Positions 1 through 9,043 of a stretch of DNA of 16,423 bases are shown here, piece by piece. The first letter of the stretch is position 1; each line of letters begins with the position of its first letter. The DNA is from Pseudoneurospora amorphoporcata (Eukaryota > Ascomycota > Sordariomycetes > Sordariales > Sordariaceae): contig MU859439.1 in NCBI GenBank assembly GCA_033297205.1, positions 1 through 16,423 of the forward strand, written 5' to 3'. A model generated the notes under the pieces. The model was not told the DNA's origin. It made no database searches and saw only the letters and a program-made list of their open reading frames with translations. The translations under genes were made by a program, and so were the position numbers.

Positions 1-97
1 ACAGCGGCACTTATAAGGCTGACGTCAAGCGTTGAGGTTCTGTTAGCCTTGGAAACCCTAACCCAGAACTGTAGGCAAATGTCCGTGTGACAACAGC
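1..97 (-). repeat. LTR-like dispersed repeat, copy 1 (old, inverted, cut by window edge)
   Basis: Read on the minus strand this begins TGTCACACGGACATTTGCC and continues with a GGTTAGGGTT block and an imperfect hairpin. It matches the repeats at 10149 and 16329 along its whole visible length but with many differences. It starts abruptly next to a LINE RNase H fragment, so its left-hand partner was a LINE. Unlike the other two copies it has TGG rather than TAG in the CAGTTyTrGG segment, so the LINE reading frame runs through it without a stop to the window edge. The TGT start and sharp boundary suggest an LTR end; only one end is visible here. Confidence 0.75.
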
Positions 98-605
98 CGC
101 GGCCAAGCTCTGACTGACCCTGGAAGATTACGTAGCCAAAGCCCACGCACTCTCCGTCCGGCCGTTCCTCCTCGGCATCCGGGTCTTCCGCGTGTATTAG
201 GAGGTCCATTTGCTTAGCAATCATGGAGCCGTCAGTATAAACGACGACTTCCGTGGGATCTAGCCAGAGGAGCCACTCTTTGAACTCCATGGCCGCCCTG
301 TCCTTGGACGTGGGCGCTGAGTTTTTGTGAGTGTCCCCATTGTAGACTGGCGGTTGTAGAATTGGCCGCGGGAAGGGCAGAGCAAGCTGAGCGGCCGTCT
401 GTAGTGTTGTAGGGCGGCGGGGCAAGCCATGTGGCGTTACTCGCACTTCTGTAAGGCGTGAGACAAGTGGGTGGGCGGGGTCCAGGGAGAGGAGGCGGAT
501 GGCGTGTCGCCGGCGGGCTGCCTCTAGAAGAAGGGGGGCCGGCGGAAGGCTAGCCTCGCGGTAGAGGATAGCACAGCGGGTCGTCCTCCAAACTGGCAAA
601 CTATG
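98..605 (-). mobile_element. Tad1-like LINE fragment, start of the RNase H domain
   Basis: The minus-strand frame (first base at position 614) is open from a stop at 615-617 to the window edge. It encodes the connection before RNase H and the first RNase H strand, including VVVYTDGSMIAKQM with its metal-binding Asp, then GFGYVIFQG. It is homologous to 2225-2730 of the second LINE copy, roughly 2.1 kb further right. The domain stops at the GRGC segment, where the LTR-like repeat of 1-97 takes over, so the rest of RNase H and the C-terminus are missing. At three positions where copy 2 has a stop, this copy has a sense codon (Trp, Gln, Gln), which makes it a useful less-damaged reference. The homology fades near 605. 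Confidence 0.82.
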
Positions 606-614
606 TCTGCTTAT

Positions 615-941
615 CTATGGGAGCGGGAAGGACAGGAAACGGGTCTTTTAATCACGTGGTAGGGTCAAAAAACTGAACCACCAGCTCCCATATCCATATC
701 GTTCGGACGGAGGCAAGACGGTAAGTGGGGAGGCGGCGCTAAGAAGATGAATATAATTGGGCGGATTACGAGAAAAGTTGACCGTCCTGACACTGCGGCT
801 AGATTTTTTACATGGGTAACACCAAGATTGCACTCGGTCAGAACACCATTCCTGATTGGTTCCTAGTACTCCTCGGCCCAGTTCTGTGTATACAAATGAG
901 AGCGTGGTAAGAGAATCTCTCGCTCTTGTCTTGTTGGATCA
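615..941. other. Unassigned stretch between two LINE copies
   Basis: No reading frame here looks like a known protein. The right part (about 860-940), with a GTATACAAATGAGAGC-like segment followed by CT-rich sequence, resembles the end of an old retroelement, but I found no boundary or duplication to prove it. It is the genomic sequence into which the LINE at 956-4584 inserted. Confidence 0.3.
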
Positions 942-955
942 CTTCACGGTTTGGT
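942..955. repeat. Target-site duplication of the LINE, 3'-side copy
   Basis: The 14 bases CTTCACGGTTTGGT are repeated exactly at 4585-4598. They flank a minus-strand LINE whose simple-repeat tail begins at the next base, which is what target-primed reverse transcription leaves behind. Confidence 0.85.
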
Positions 956-977
956 TGTTGTTGTTGTTGTTGTTGTT
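954..977. repeat. (TTG)n microsatellite, the LINE 3' tail
   Basis: About eight TTG units, read as CAA on the LINE strand, lie exactly between the target-site duplication and the LINE 3' UTR. It is best explained as the simple-repeat tail of the retrotransposon rather than an independent microsatellite. Confidence 0.8.
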
Positions 978-3900
978 ATTTTTAACGTCTACTTCCGCCT
1001 CCCGTAGGGCATGAGACGTGCCACATCGGTGAATTTAGCGTACAAAAATAGGAGCAGTGCCCTAACTGTCCACCAAAACCATTAATCCGAGGGCAACCCG
1101 AGGCTTATTGCCAGTTTAAATCACGTGTTGCCCATAGCGTAAACGCGGCCCAACACTTCCAATCGAATCGCCCAGCGAGCGAGCCGCCAGTATATGGCGG
1201 GATCCGTAGAACAAAGGAAAAGACAAAAGAAAGGGCAAAATCACTCCTCCCCGCTCTCGCTCTCGGTCTCCTCCTCCCGTACGGCTTCCTCCCGCCGTCT
1301 AACCCGATGGACCAGCCTGTCCAAATCCGCCGTAACCTCCTCGATCTCATAGCCTTGGCCGACTCCTATCCCTTCGTCCCGTAGGAATCCGGTAAGATCG
1401 TCAGCGGTGCCTCCGTCGTCAATGTGCTATTACCAGAGTGTCTGGCGCCAAGCTTTCCTTGTGCAAGTCCACGAGAAGAAGTGGGAGGTCTGTATTCTGG
1501 CAATAAATTGTTGCCAGTAGATACCGATAGCAAGGGAGAGATTCTCCCGCGTAGTCGCCTCGCCTGTAACCGGGGAGACCGCATACGCCTTCCTGCAGAA
1601 GAAAGGATGGAAGGGATTCTTCCAGCTTCCACAGAAGCATGTCAGCAGGGCGTCCTCGTGCTCAAAGCGCTCGTGGTATTCCTTGAAATCACCGTGGCCA
1701 GACCTGGCCGCGAGGAGATAGTGTAAAGAGCATCTGTCCAACTCTTTTAGTTCGTCGTTAGGCTTGATAGAGACCCCTAGCCGGTAGTCTGCATACGATT
1801 CTGGCTTGTTCGCGGCCTACCATGCCTTGAAATCCGTACGCACCTCCCTCTTAGCAAGCCGCCTTGAATGCGCAAGGGTAGCAAGGCCTTCATTGACTAC
1901 CTCTCCCCCTTCAGCTCCCGCCTTAGCGAGCTCGTCAGCAATCTCGTTGCCCGTGATGCCCTTGTGGCCAGGAACCCAGCAGATACCCACCAGACTGGGG
2001 CTATAGCCCTTGCAAATAGCCCGGAAATCGAGGAAAGCCGCTTGTAACGACGCAGCTGGGGTTCCCCGGAGTCCTCTAATGACGGACGTGTTATCGAGGC
2101 ATACCGTAATGCGTGGCCGGGCCTGTGCCTCCGGAAAGAGCGCCACAGCGGCCTTGAGACCATGCCGCGCCCCTTCCGCCTCCGTATCGAAAATTTCTGC
2201 ATATTCTAATTGCCCGCATCCGCGGCCAATTTCTATCTATCTTTGGAAGATTACGTAGCCAAAGCCTACGCACTCGCCCTCTGGTCTTTCTTCTTCGGCG
2301 TCGGGGTCCTCCGCGTGCGCTGGAAGGCCCATCTGCTTAGCTATCATAGAGCCGTCGGTGTAAACGACGATCTCCGAGGGATCTAGTTGGAGAAGCCATT
2401 CTTTGAAATCCTTGGCAGCCCTGTCCTTAGACATAAGCGCTAGATCCTTATAAGTGTCTCCGTTATAGACGGGCGGCTATAGAATTGGCCGCGGGAAAGG
2501 CAGGGCGAGTTGGGCAGCCGTTTGTAGCGTTGTAGGGCGGCGAGGCAGGCCGTGTAGCGTTGTTCGGGGTTCCGAAAGACGTGGGATAAGCGGGTGGGCG
2601 GGATTTAAGGTGAGGAGGCGTACAGCGTGCCGCCGGCGGGCCGCTTCTAGGAGAAGGGGGACGGGAAGTAAGCTAACTTCGCGGTAGAGAATGGCAAGGC
2701 GCGTCGTTCTCTACACCGGTAAGCTGGCGCGGATGGCAATATTTACCGCTATTTAGACTTTATAGACGAAGTCCGCCAGTCCGTTACTAACAAGTGGAAA
2801 CTCCCCTTGTTTACGGTGAAGGGCGTGCTTCTTATGGCCTGGCCACTAGATTTCAGAGCCAAATAGGGCCTTCGGTAGGACGACAGCCTTTATAACCTTT
2901 ATTATGGAGCCTGGAGGAGCGCCGTGGTAGACTCTATTGAGACCGCGAATGTGGTAGACCACCTGCTTGGCGGAGGCGAGCCTGTGCTCGATGTGGTGCT
3001 TCTAGTTCAGCTTGCTGTGGAGCCAAATCCCTAGCCAACGTATTGCCGGCTGTGCAGCCACCTCAACTCCTCCGTGCCTAATAGTCGGGAAAGGCGCAAT
3101 TAGTCTCTTCCTAGAGAAAAATTGAATTTTAGTCTTGTCTGGGGAGAAGTCGATAGCGTTGTTTGCTCCCTATTGGACTATGGCGTCCAACTCTCGTTGG
3201 GCCTTCTCTGCAACCTCCTCGTTTGAAGAACCAGTAATAAGGACTACGCAGTCGTCTGCATATCCAAAGTGCTACGCTTCGCTCTCCCCGAGGCGATGGA
3301 CTGGCTCCGTGTAGAGCAGGTAGATGATTGGCGAGGCAGGTGAGCCTTGAGGGAGCCTACATCTAAGACGGCGCATCGGAATAGTCACCCCCGAGTATCG
3401 AACGCAGGCTATACGGTCCGTTATAAAAGACTCAACCCAGCGGACTACGCAATCTAGCCACCCTTGCTCCCGCAAACGTAAAACTAACCTATTCACTAGA
3501 ACAGCATCAAAGGCACCTTTAACATCCATAGCTACTAGTGCAACAACGAGTCCCTTGTCGAATACAGCTTCAATATCGTAAACCAGAGCTTCCACAATAT
3601 CAATAGCCGAACGCCTCGGGAGGACGCCAGCCTGCTGGAGATTTAAGACCCCATTAGAAATAGCCGTCCAAGCGATCCGCCTACCAACGAGGCGTTCGAT
3701 GCCTTTCCCAAGGCAGGACAGGAGTGAGATGGGCCGCCATCCCTTGGCCGTCGTTTGGTCTTTCCTAGGTTTCGGTATTATAATTACTTCCGCCTGTCGG
3801 AAGACTTGAGGGTGATAGCCGGTAGCGACGCAGCCCTGATAGAGCCGCTGGACAGAATCTTTAATAGATTCCTAGGATGCCTTCAACATGCGGACCGTAA

Positions 3901-4584
3901 TGCCGTCGGTGCCGGGGGACGTATTGCCAGTGCCGCAAAGGGTTTTATAGATTTCGTCCGCGTGGACGACGGACGACCAGGATAAGCGGCGGCGTGGTAC
4001 CGTGGGTACCCAGCCAGTTTTAAGGTCTTCGTTTTCGCTATTCCTTTCTAGCAGGGCCGTGCGGAGGGCCTCCGCCTTAGCCTCTGGCTCTATAACGGTC
4101 TGCCCGTTAATAACTAGCGGAGGTGCCTCCATTCGGTCACGGGGCTTGTGCCATGCCACGATCCGATAAATATCCTTGTCGTCTTGCGCCTTATTAATAA
4201 GGTTGTCGAAAAATAATTGCTTTGCTTCTTTGACTACCCTTTTAAACTCTTTCCGAAGAGCTTCTATCCGTTGGGGGATGGGATTCGGGTTGTTGTGCCG
4301 ATAGTTGCGGAACATTCTAGATGCCTGCGCACACGTCTTATTCCACCACTTTGCGTTTTTCTCAGGTCTCGAAGGCCTGCAAGTAATTTGGAGGGCCTCT
4401 GTAAGGACGTTGCAGAGGGCCTCGGCGAGCTCGTCAAGCCTTTCGGGGGAGTTCTCGCCTGTAGGGAGGAGCGGGACTAAACCCATAAGAAAGGAGATAT
4501 TTTCGGTATAAAGCTTAATAGCCTCTGGGTCTTCCCGAAGGACTAGTCGACGGCGGGGAGGCATTACCGGCTGGGTAGGGATGT
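956..4584 (-). mobile_element. 5'-truncated Tad1-like non-LTR retrotransposon (LINE), copy 2
   Basis: This element of about 3.6 kb lies between the two copies of a 14-bp target-site duplication. Its 3' end (left) is a (CAA)n tail on the minus strand, seen as TTG repeats at 954-977. It keeps, in order from the right, the linker after the endonuclease, the reverse transcriptase, RNase H and the C-terminal Cys/His region, then a 3' UTR at roughly 980-1430. ORF1 and the endonuclease are absent, as expected for a 5'-truncated insertion. The linkage RT-RNase H-CCHC-like tail and phrases such as SPGTDGITVRML and WVPGHKGITGNEIADELAK are typical of fungal Tad1-clade LINEs. The copy is dead. Confidence 0.93.
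1430..4564 (-). pseudogene. LINE ORF2 remnant: reverse transcriptase and RNase H
   Basis: All recognisable segments from 4564 down to 1430 share one reading frame, with stops but no visible frameshift. The linker (4564-3875) has KWWNKTCAQASRMF and SPGTDGITVRML. The RT (about 3870-3000) has GWRPISLLSCLGKGIERL, MDVKGAFDAV, LPQGSPASP and the catalytic FGYADD just after the stop at 3272. RNase H (2434-1817) has YTDGS, a CLDN strand and WVPGHKGITGNEIAD. The tail has RSGHGDFKEYHERFEHEDA and a CFCGSWKNPFHPFFC cluster. Stops traced: 3872, 3272, 3170, 3002, 2846, 2753, 2711, 2477, 2237 and 1817 (left coordinates); nine are TAG, one TAA, none TGA. This is what CpA-to-TpA damage of CAG, CAA and TGG codons would give. 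Confidence 0.92.
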
Positions 4585-4598
4585 CTTCACGGTTTGGT
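4585..4598. repeat. Target-site duplication of the LINE, 5'-side copy
   Basis: Exact second copy of CTTCACGGTTTGGT (first at 942-955). It marks the truncated 5' end of the minus-strand LINE and allows the empty site to be inferred as 1-955 joined to 4599 onward. Confidence 0.85.
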
Positions 4599-4629
4599 GA
4601 TTCACTACGACAAACTGATCACGATGGAC

Positions 4630-4690
4630 CTCCTTCATGTACCTGCCTTAACCTACCTCCTTCATCTGCCTGCATTAGCCCACCTCTTCA
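4630..4690. repeat. 27-bp imperfect tandem repeat, about 2.3 units
   Basis: Unit 1 (4630-4656) and unit 2 (4657-4683) both begin CTCCTTCAT and end with a CC-rich TAC/CAC; a third partial unit begins CTCTTCA. The units differ at several places, so the duplication is not recent. Confidence 0.6.
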
Positions 4691-6295
4691 CTTCCATCCT
4701 GGCATGTCATAACCATGGTGGTTGGCTTGCAACACACTGCCGGCGCAGCCGCCAACACCTCTGTAGACGACGTTGAGAGCGACAAGCCAACCACAGCTCT
4801 AGGATCAGAAGCCGGCAGCTAGGGTGGGATGGCTGTAAGCCTGGGTGGGGGGCCCGTGTCAGCACCCCCGCCCCCTGGCATACTTGCATGGGGCTTGGCT
4901 CGAAGCGAGGCTGGAAGCCTTGATATCAAAATAAACGCTACCCGAAGTGATCCCTCTGGTTGCCTTTTTGGCATGTCCTCCATTGAAGCATCAAAGCTGC
5001 ATTTGATCCTTAAAAGACGAAACGTTGATGTGGCACGCTGACATCAGGCTTGATGTAAAGGACGTTGCCAATCCAACGAGAGAGAAGAGAATGTGTTGCG
5101 CCTTTCTGAGGCAGTGAAATAAGCTTTTGATAGCCGCCATTGTCTGGCTTTGACGAGCATTGGCAGTGAAAATGAGGAGAAGGAGTAGTTGGGACCAACG
5201 CCGAATGACTTTGCGAGGCTGTCAGTCTCTCGTGTCCTGGCGTCTGCACGCAATAACCAGACGATGCTCCAATAGGCTGCGGTACCTGGTTGGGATTGAA
5301 TCCAGTTGATTGATTCGATCCCGCAGTTTGTACATACAGGCCAGCTGACGAGATGCCATGATAATAGATGAGGGAAGATAGAGAGAGGAAGAGCAAGTTA
5401 GAGGAAGAGCAAGGTAGAGGAAGAGGGAGGAAGAGGGAGGAAGAGGGAGGAAGAGGGAGGAAGAGGGAGAAAGAAGATAGGGGGCTGAAGGCAGGGGAAG
5501 CAAGGATAAGGTTCGGGAGGCTTTGAGCGGACAGGTGCCGTAGGAGGTTGCCCTCTTATCTCTTCCAGTCTTTAGGAGCTCGAAGGAGACAGATAGGTGC
5601 ATAAGAATAGATGGAGAGAGACAGAAAAGAGGCTTTCGTCGCGTAATAAACCCTGGTCCTTGTCAGTGACTACAAACGAAGACCAGTTTGAGGCTAATCA
5701 GTCCTCCAAATCGAGAGCCTTCCCCGAGATTGTTACGGGTGATTGTCAAGGATGGTAAGTCACCGGAGAAGGTGTCTTCCGAATAAAAAAGAAAGGAGAA
5801 AGAAACCCAGATCATCCAGACAAGGCAGCAGGATGCTTGTCGTCAGATCCATATCCCAAATTGTGTCGACGCCAATGCAACTTGTTCTTCATGTCTCTCC
5901 TGACAGCGCAACCATCCAATATCTGCGAGCGTCTGCATGACAACTACCGCAGATGATAGTAGTAGCACGGTATGAATAACCGAAAGAGCTTTTTAGATGC
6001 CAATCCACTATGGTTGAAGACGTCGTACTTCATCCAACATAGAGTGATAGGTGAAGAGTGTTTCTTCGCGGATTGTGTTTCAAGATAAAAGTTCAGGATA
6101 TCCCCCGATTTTTGGTTGCCTTATTCTCGCATTCACATCCTATACTTGTATCATCAGACTTGGGCATGCCAGTTGTCAACTCTTCAAGACCCTCATAGGA
6201 ACGGACATCACACCACTCCACGCACACTCGTTCTCCTCTTCCGACTTTTGGATCCGAATTCAATCCCGATCACGTACGTATAGTCGAGAGATTCT
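4691..6295. other. Gene-poor stretch without convincing coding sequence
   Basis: Several open frames of 60-128 codons occur on both strands, but none shows a family motif or a sensible composition, and the longest minus-strand one (5602-5222) is driven by a GA-rich minisatellite. I see no tRNA or rRNA signature. The stretch holds the 10-bp tandem repeat near 5420 and otherwise nothing I can name. Confidence 0.5.
5402..5470. repeat. GA-rich minisatellite, 10-bp unit
   Basis: The unit AAGAGGGAGG is repeated about five times without change from 5421 to 5470, preceded by degenerate GAGGAAGAG units from 5402. The perfect purine strand could form triplex or slipped structures and is likely variable in length between strains. 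Confidence 0.85.
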
Positions 6296-6676
6296 GTGAC
6301 ATATTTGGAAACGAAGCCATATACACGACATCCAAGAGACCTGAATTCAGCACCAGCCTCAATAGATCATACTAACCCCGTTTACCTATCTCATCCGCAA
6401 ACCGAAAAGGACTTTCTGGCTCAATACTACGCCAGGCTCTCCTTAGCGGACACGGATGCGGACAAAAAATCTCCCATTCCTGCAACTGCCCCTTCCACTG
6501 TCACAGTTACACCTGAAGCGCCAGCCCAGCAATCCCAGATTGTCACAGAGACCACGGGCATGGGAGCCACAGGCCTCACCATCACCATAGTCACTGGCAT
6601 CGCGGGCACATCCACGCGCACCATAACCGGACCGGACGGAACCCTCCTCGTCCCACCTCCCATCCCGCCCGTATGA
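6296..6676 (+). CDS. Uncertain ORF, Thr/Pro-rich tail (hypothetical)
   Basis: An open frame of 126 codons with no ATG near its start; if real it would be a 3' exon whose upstream splice site I could not identify. The first 50 residues (with DFLAQYYARLSLAD) look like ordinary protein, followed by a Thr/Val/Pro-rich low-complexity tail ending in PPPIPPV. Its TGA overlaps the ATG of the next plus-strand frame (ATGA at 6673-6676). I do not recognise the family. It may equally be chance coding potential. Confidence 0.25.
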   Translation: MTYLETKPYTRHPRDLNSAPASIDHTNPVYLSHPQTEKDFLAQYYARLSLADTDADKKSPIPATAPSTVTVTPEAPAQQSQIVTETTGMGATGLTITIVTGIAGTSTRTITGPDGTLLVPPPIPPV

Positions 6677-6972
6677 AGCGTAACTTGCAACCCCGCATCC
6701 AGCATTATCCAACTTCCATCTCCCTTCTTTCTCTCTTTTTCTTCTTCGTCATTTCACCCAATCAACACGCCATAGAGAAATCGTCCGAGATCACCATCAC
6801 CACCCCGAGTTTTGACGCAGCAAAGAACTATTCCATCGATTCTGAAATCCAAGATTTCTTCACCAAGATTTCTGCAACCCGCGAAGCCTGCGACGCAAAA
6901 GCAAGGGAGTTCGTCGGCGGTGGAGAAGTTGTCCCAGTCGACGGAGGAGAGAGAGCGACATTGTTTACTTGA
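6673..6972 (+). pseudogene. Possible 5' fragment of an aminoglycoside/choline phosphotransferase-like gene
   Basis: The 99-codon frame contains, at about residues 48-90, SFDAAKNYSIDSEIQDFF followed by TREACDAKAREFVGGGEVVPV. This resembles, from memory of the family, the N-terminus of fungal phosphotransferase-family (kinase-like APH) proteins, where a short helix before an ACDAxAxxLVGGxVVPV stretch precedes the nucleotide-binding strands. The expected continuation (a QGxxSYTV-like strand) is not found in any frame afterwards; the frame ends at 6972. So at most the N-terminus is present. It converges tail to tail with the PNP gene, about 10 bp apart. The first 45 residues, which are hydrophobic and serine-rich, may not be coding. 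Confidence 0.35.
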
Positions 6973-6982
6973 ACCCCGCCTG

Positions 6983-8182
6983 CTAGTACTTGGGCCACTG
7001 CAGTATAACAAACGGATGCCCATAAAACGGCGCATTATATTGGTTGCCGGCGGTATTATTATTCGTTTAGTACCCTGCGCCCATATTGAAGTTCATAAAC
7101 CCGCCTCCCGAGTTATGAAACTGATCCCGTCCCACATACCACCCATCTCCCCGAGTCCCATTCCTCTCATCGGGAAGAGATGACTCTGTCGATAACCCTC
7201 CACCTGCCGGTAGTAGCAATAGAAGTTCCTTTGCGTATGCCGCCGCCGTCGCTGCCGCATAGCCCTGCCACTTCTTGTTCTTGTGCGAGTCCGCATAGTC
7301 GCAGACTCCCCGGATCACCAGACCCTGGTAGTCGCTCATCACGCCCGCAGCTTCTATCTCAAGGCAGATAATGTTGTGCCTCGCGTAGAGTTCGTTTCTC
7401 TTAGCGCTCGACCTGACAATTGTATTTGCCGAATCGATGTTGCTATAGTGGATATGGGGTTGGTTATTCTTCCGTTCGGCTCTTTTGCACCGACTCTTGC
7501 GCAGCTTTGCTCGCGTCGCGTTACAAAGACCTTGACAGAATCTTCCCCTGTCCGTATGAAGATAGCTGTCCTCAAAGAGATGATCGTATTCGGCCCCAGG
7601 ATCCTCATAAGCCTGCCTCGATCGCTCATTCAAGCCTCTGCGCAACTCTTCTAGGTACCGCGGGATCTTACTTCCCGCCACCTGCATATATACGCTTCGC
7701 AGATTATTCACCGCAGTGAGCAGAGCAGCGGACGGGTGAAGCGTGTGCTCTTTGATAGTCAATTCTTTCTAGCCCTCCCACGCACCGAACTCATAATACG
7801 TCACACCTCCTCTTCCTTACTGGGGAACGCCGACGACGACGTCGCCCAAGACAATCTGCTCCTGCAGATCTGGACCGTAGCAGGGCATCCCGCCTGCGAT
7901 GCCAACCACCAGAACATGTTTGATGTTGGGAAACGAGCGGCACATGTTGGCAAGGGCCGTGGCGGCTGGTTCGATACCCATGCGCGGGCACACAACCATC
8001 ACGACGAAGTGTGAGCCTATACGTCCTACGTGGTAGAGAACGTCGTCGTCGGGAACTTCCAGTGTTGTGGGGTCCTCTAGCATTCCGACCGCAGCGGTGA
8101 GTTCCAAGGGCAAGGGGGCGATCCAGCCGACTGTATACCGAGAAGCGTCGTGTGAGAGATCCATGTGGGAAAATATTGCCAT
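6983..8182 (-). pseudogene. PNP_UDP (nucleoside phosphorylase-like) effector gene with C-terminal amyloid-like motif, three premature stops
   Basis: From ATG 8182 one frame runs to the stop at 6985-6983 (399 residues) and is interrupted at codons 122 (TAA, 7819-7817), 138 (TAG, 7771-7769) and 372 (TAA, 7069-7067). Coding similarity continues across each stop in the same frame. The N-terminus has YTVGWIAPLPLELTAA, then VVGIAGG (phosphate-site glycines, about 92-98), QIVLGDVVVGVPQ, and after the first stop a GRGGVTYYEFGAWEG segment. The C-terminal half has EIEAAGVM (275-282) and RGVCDYADSHKNKKW (291-305, with the catalytic-type Asp); the usual Ser of SDYAD is Cys. After a Gly/Ser-rich linker comes a 27-residue motif (362-388) like the N-terminus of the divergent NLR at 9044. 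Family members cleave nucleosides; PNP-like immune effectors in bacterial Detocs were reported to cleave ATP. All three stops fit CAG/CAA to TAG/TAA. Confidence 0.88.
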
Positions 8183-9043
8183 CGAACGTGATTAAACAAA
8201 ACGAATAACAGCAATGCCTAAGCTTGCAAAGATACACCGAGGACCAGAGAAGGTGCTTCACTTTTAACGTCTACTCGGAGTGGTAGAGGCAAGACGCAAG
8301 GAGGACAGAGGTAGGCTAAATCTCAGCTCTGGCACCCTTTTGCTCCAAGAGTGAGCATTGTGACTCGGCGTCGTCGGATTGGTGGCCTCACATACCTCCA
8401 CCCACCATGATGGGAAATATGGAGGGCATACAGATCAGACAACCTCTCTTGGCCAGATGACTCTCAAAGCCCAAATGTTTTATCTTCGGCAGGCCATCGT
8501 TCCTTTGAAGCTTTTGATTGGCCGAATTTGCTTACGACCTCTCTCGAAGTGACGGTGATTTCAGTCTATGAGAGTGGCGTCTTACTTGCAGTTGTGGGGG
8601 CAGGCGTCGCATTCAGCTTTCCCCAAAAGGATATCTTCATACTACCAATGGCACAATGCGATGGGTCGCCGACCCCCCCCCCCCCCAGACTGGGAATTTG
8701 GGCATTAACAAGTAGTGTCCATTGGGCATCTTGGCACCTATGCTGATCTGGAAGGCATCAACAGCTGATGCCGCAAATGTGCAAGCACATCCGCCACGTC
8801 TCACAGCCTGGAGACCACCTTTGGTTGGGGATGAGTCTTCTGAGCTGCAAACTAAAAGTTTGGGGACGCTACACCTTTGAAATTTTGGTTGGCCAACCAG
8901 TTGAACAATATTCATCTCCTCGTTCCGTTCTGTCAACCCCTCGCTGTCTCCCTGAACATTGCAAGACGATCAACTCCTTTAATTCTGTGTATTTGATCTT
9001 GTATGCAAGCATTATACACATCCCGAAGCTCAATACATGCAAC
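8183..9043. promoter_or_regulatory. Divergent intergenic region shared by the PNP effector and the NLR
   Basis: The two genes are transcribed away from each other with 861 bp between their start codons, so both promoters must lie here. I found no clear TATA box or named factor site. Open frames in this stretch (for example 8528-8746 and the upstream extension of the NLR frame from 8768) show no family features. It contains a run of 14 C at 8673-8686. Confidence 0.5.
8673..8686 (+). repeat. Homopolymer run of 14 C
   Basis: Fourteen consecutive C bases. Such runs are length-variable and error-prone, so the exact count should not be trusted. Confidence 0.9.

Noticed and set aside
1424..1726. 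100-codon plus-strand ORF
   Set aside because: Antisense to the LINE C-terminal Cys/His region.
5222..5602. 126-codon minus-strand ORF
   Set aside because: Its middle is the translation of a GA-rich minisatellite (Leu/Pro/Ser runs), with no motif.
7774..7824. Possible intron from GTAAGG to CTAG removing the first two stops of the PNP gene
   Set aside because: The interval encodes GRGGVTYYEFGAWEG, which matches the expected PNP-family segment, so it is coding sequence carrying stops.
8262..8275. 14-bp match TTTTAACGTCTACT to the LINE 3' end at 980-993
   Set aside because: Similarity does not extend on either side and no duplication is present; probably chance.
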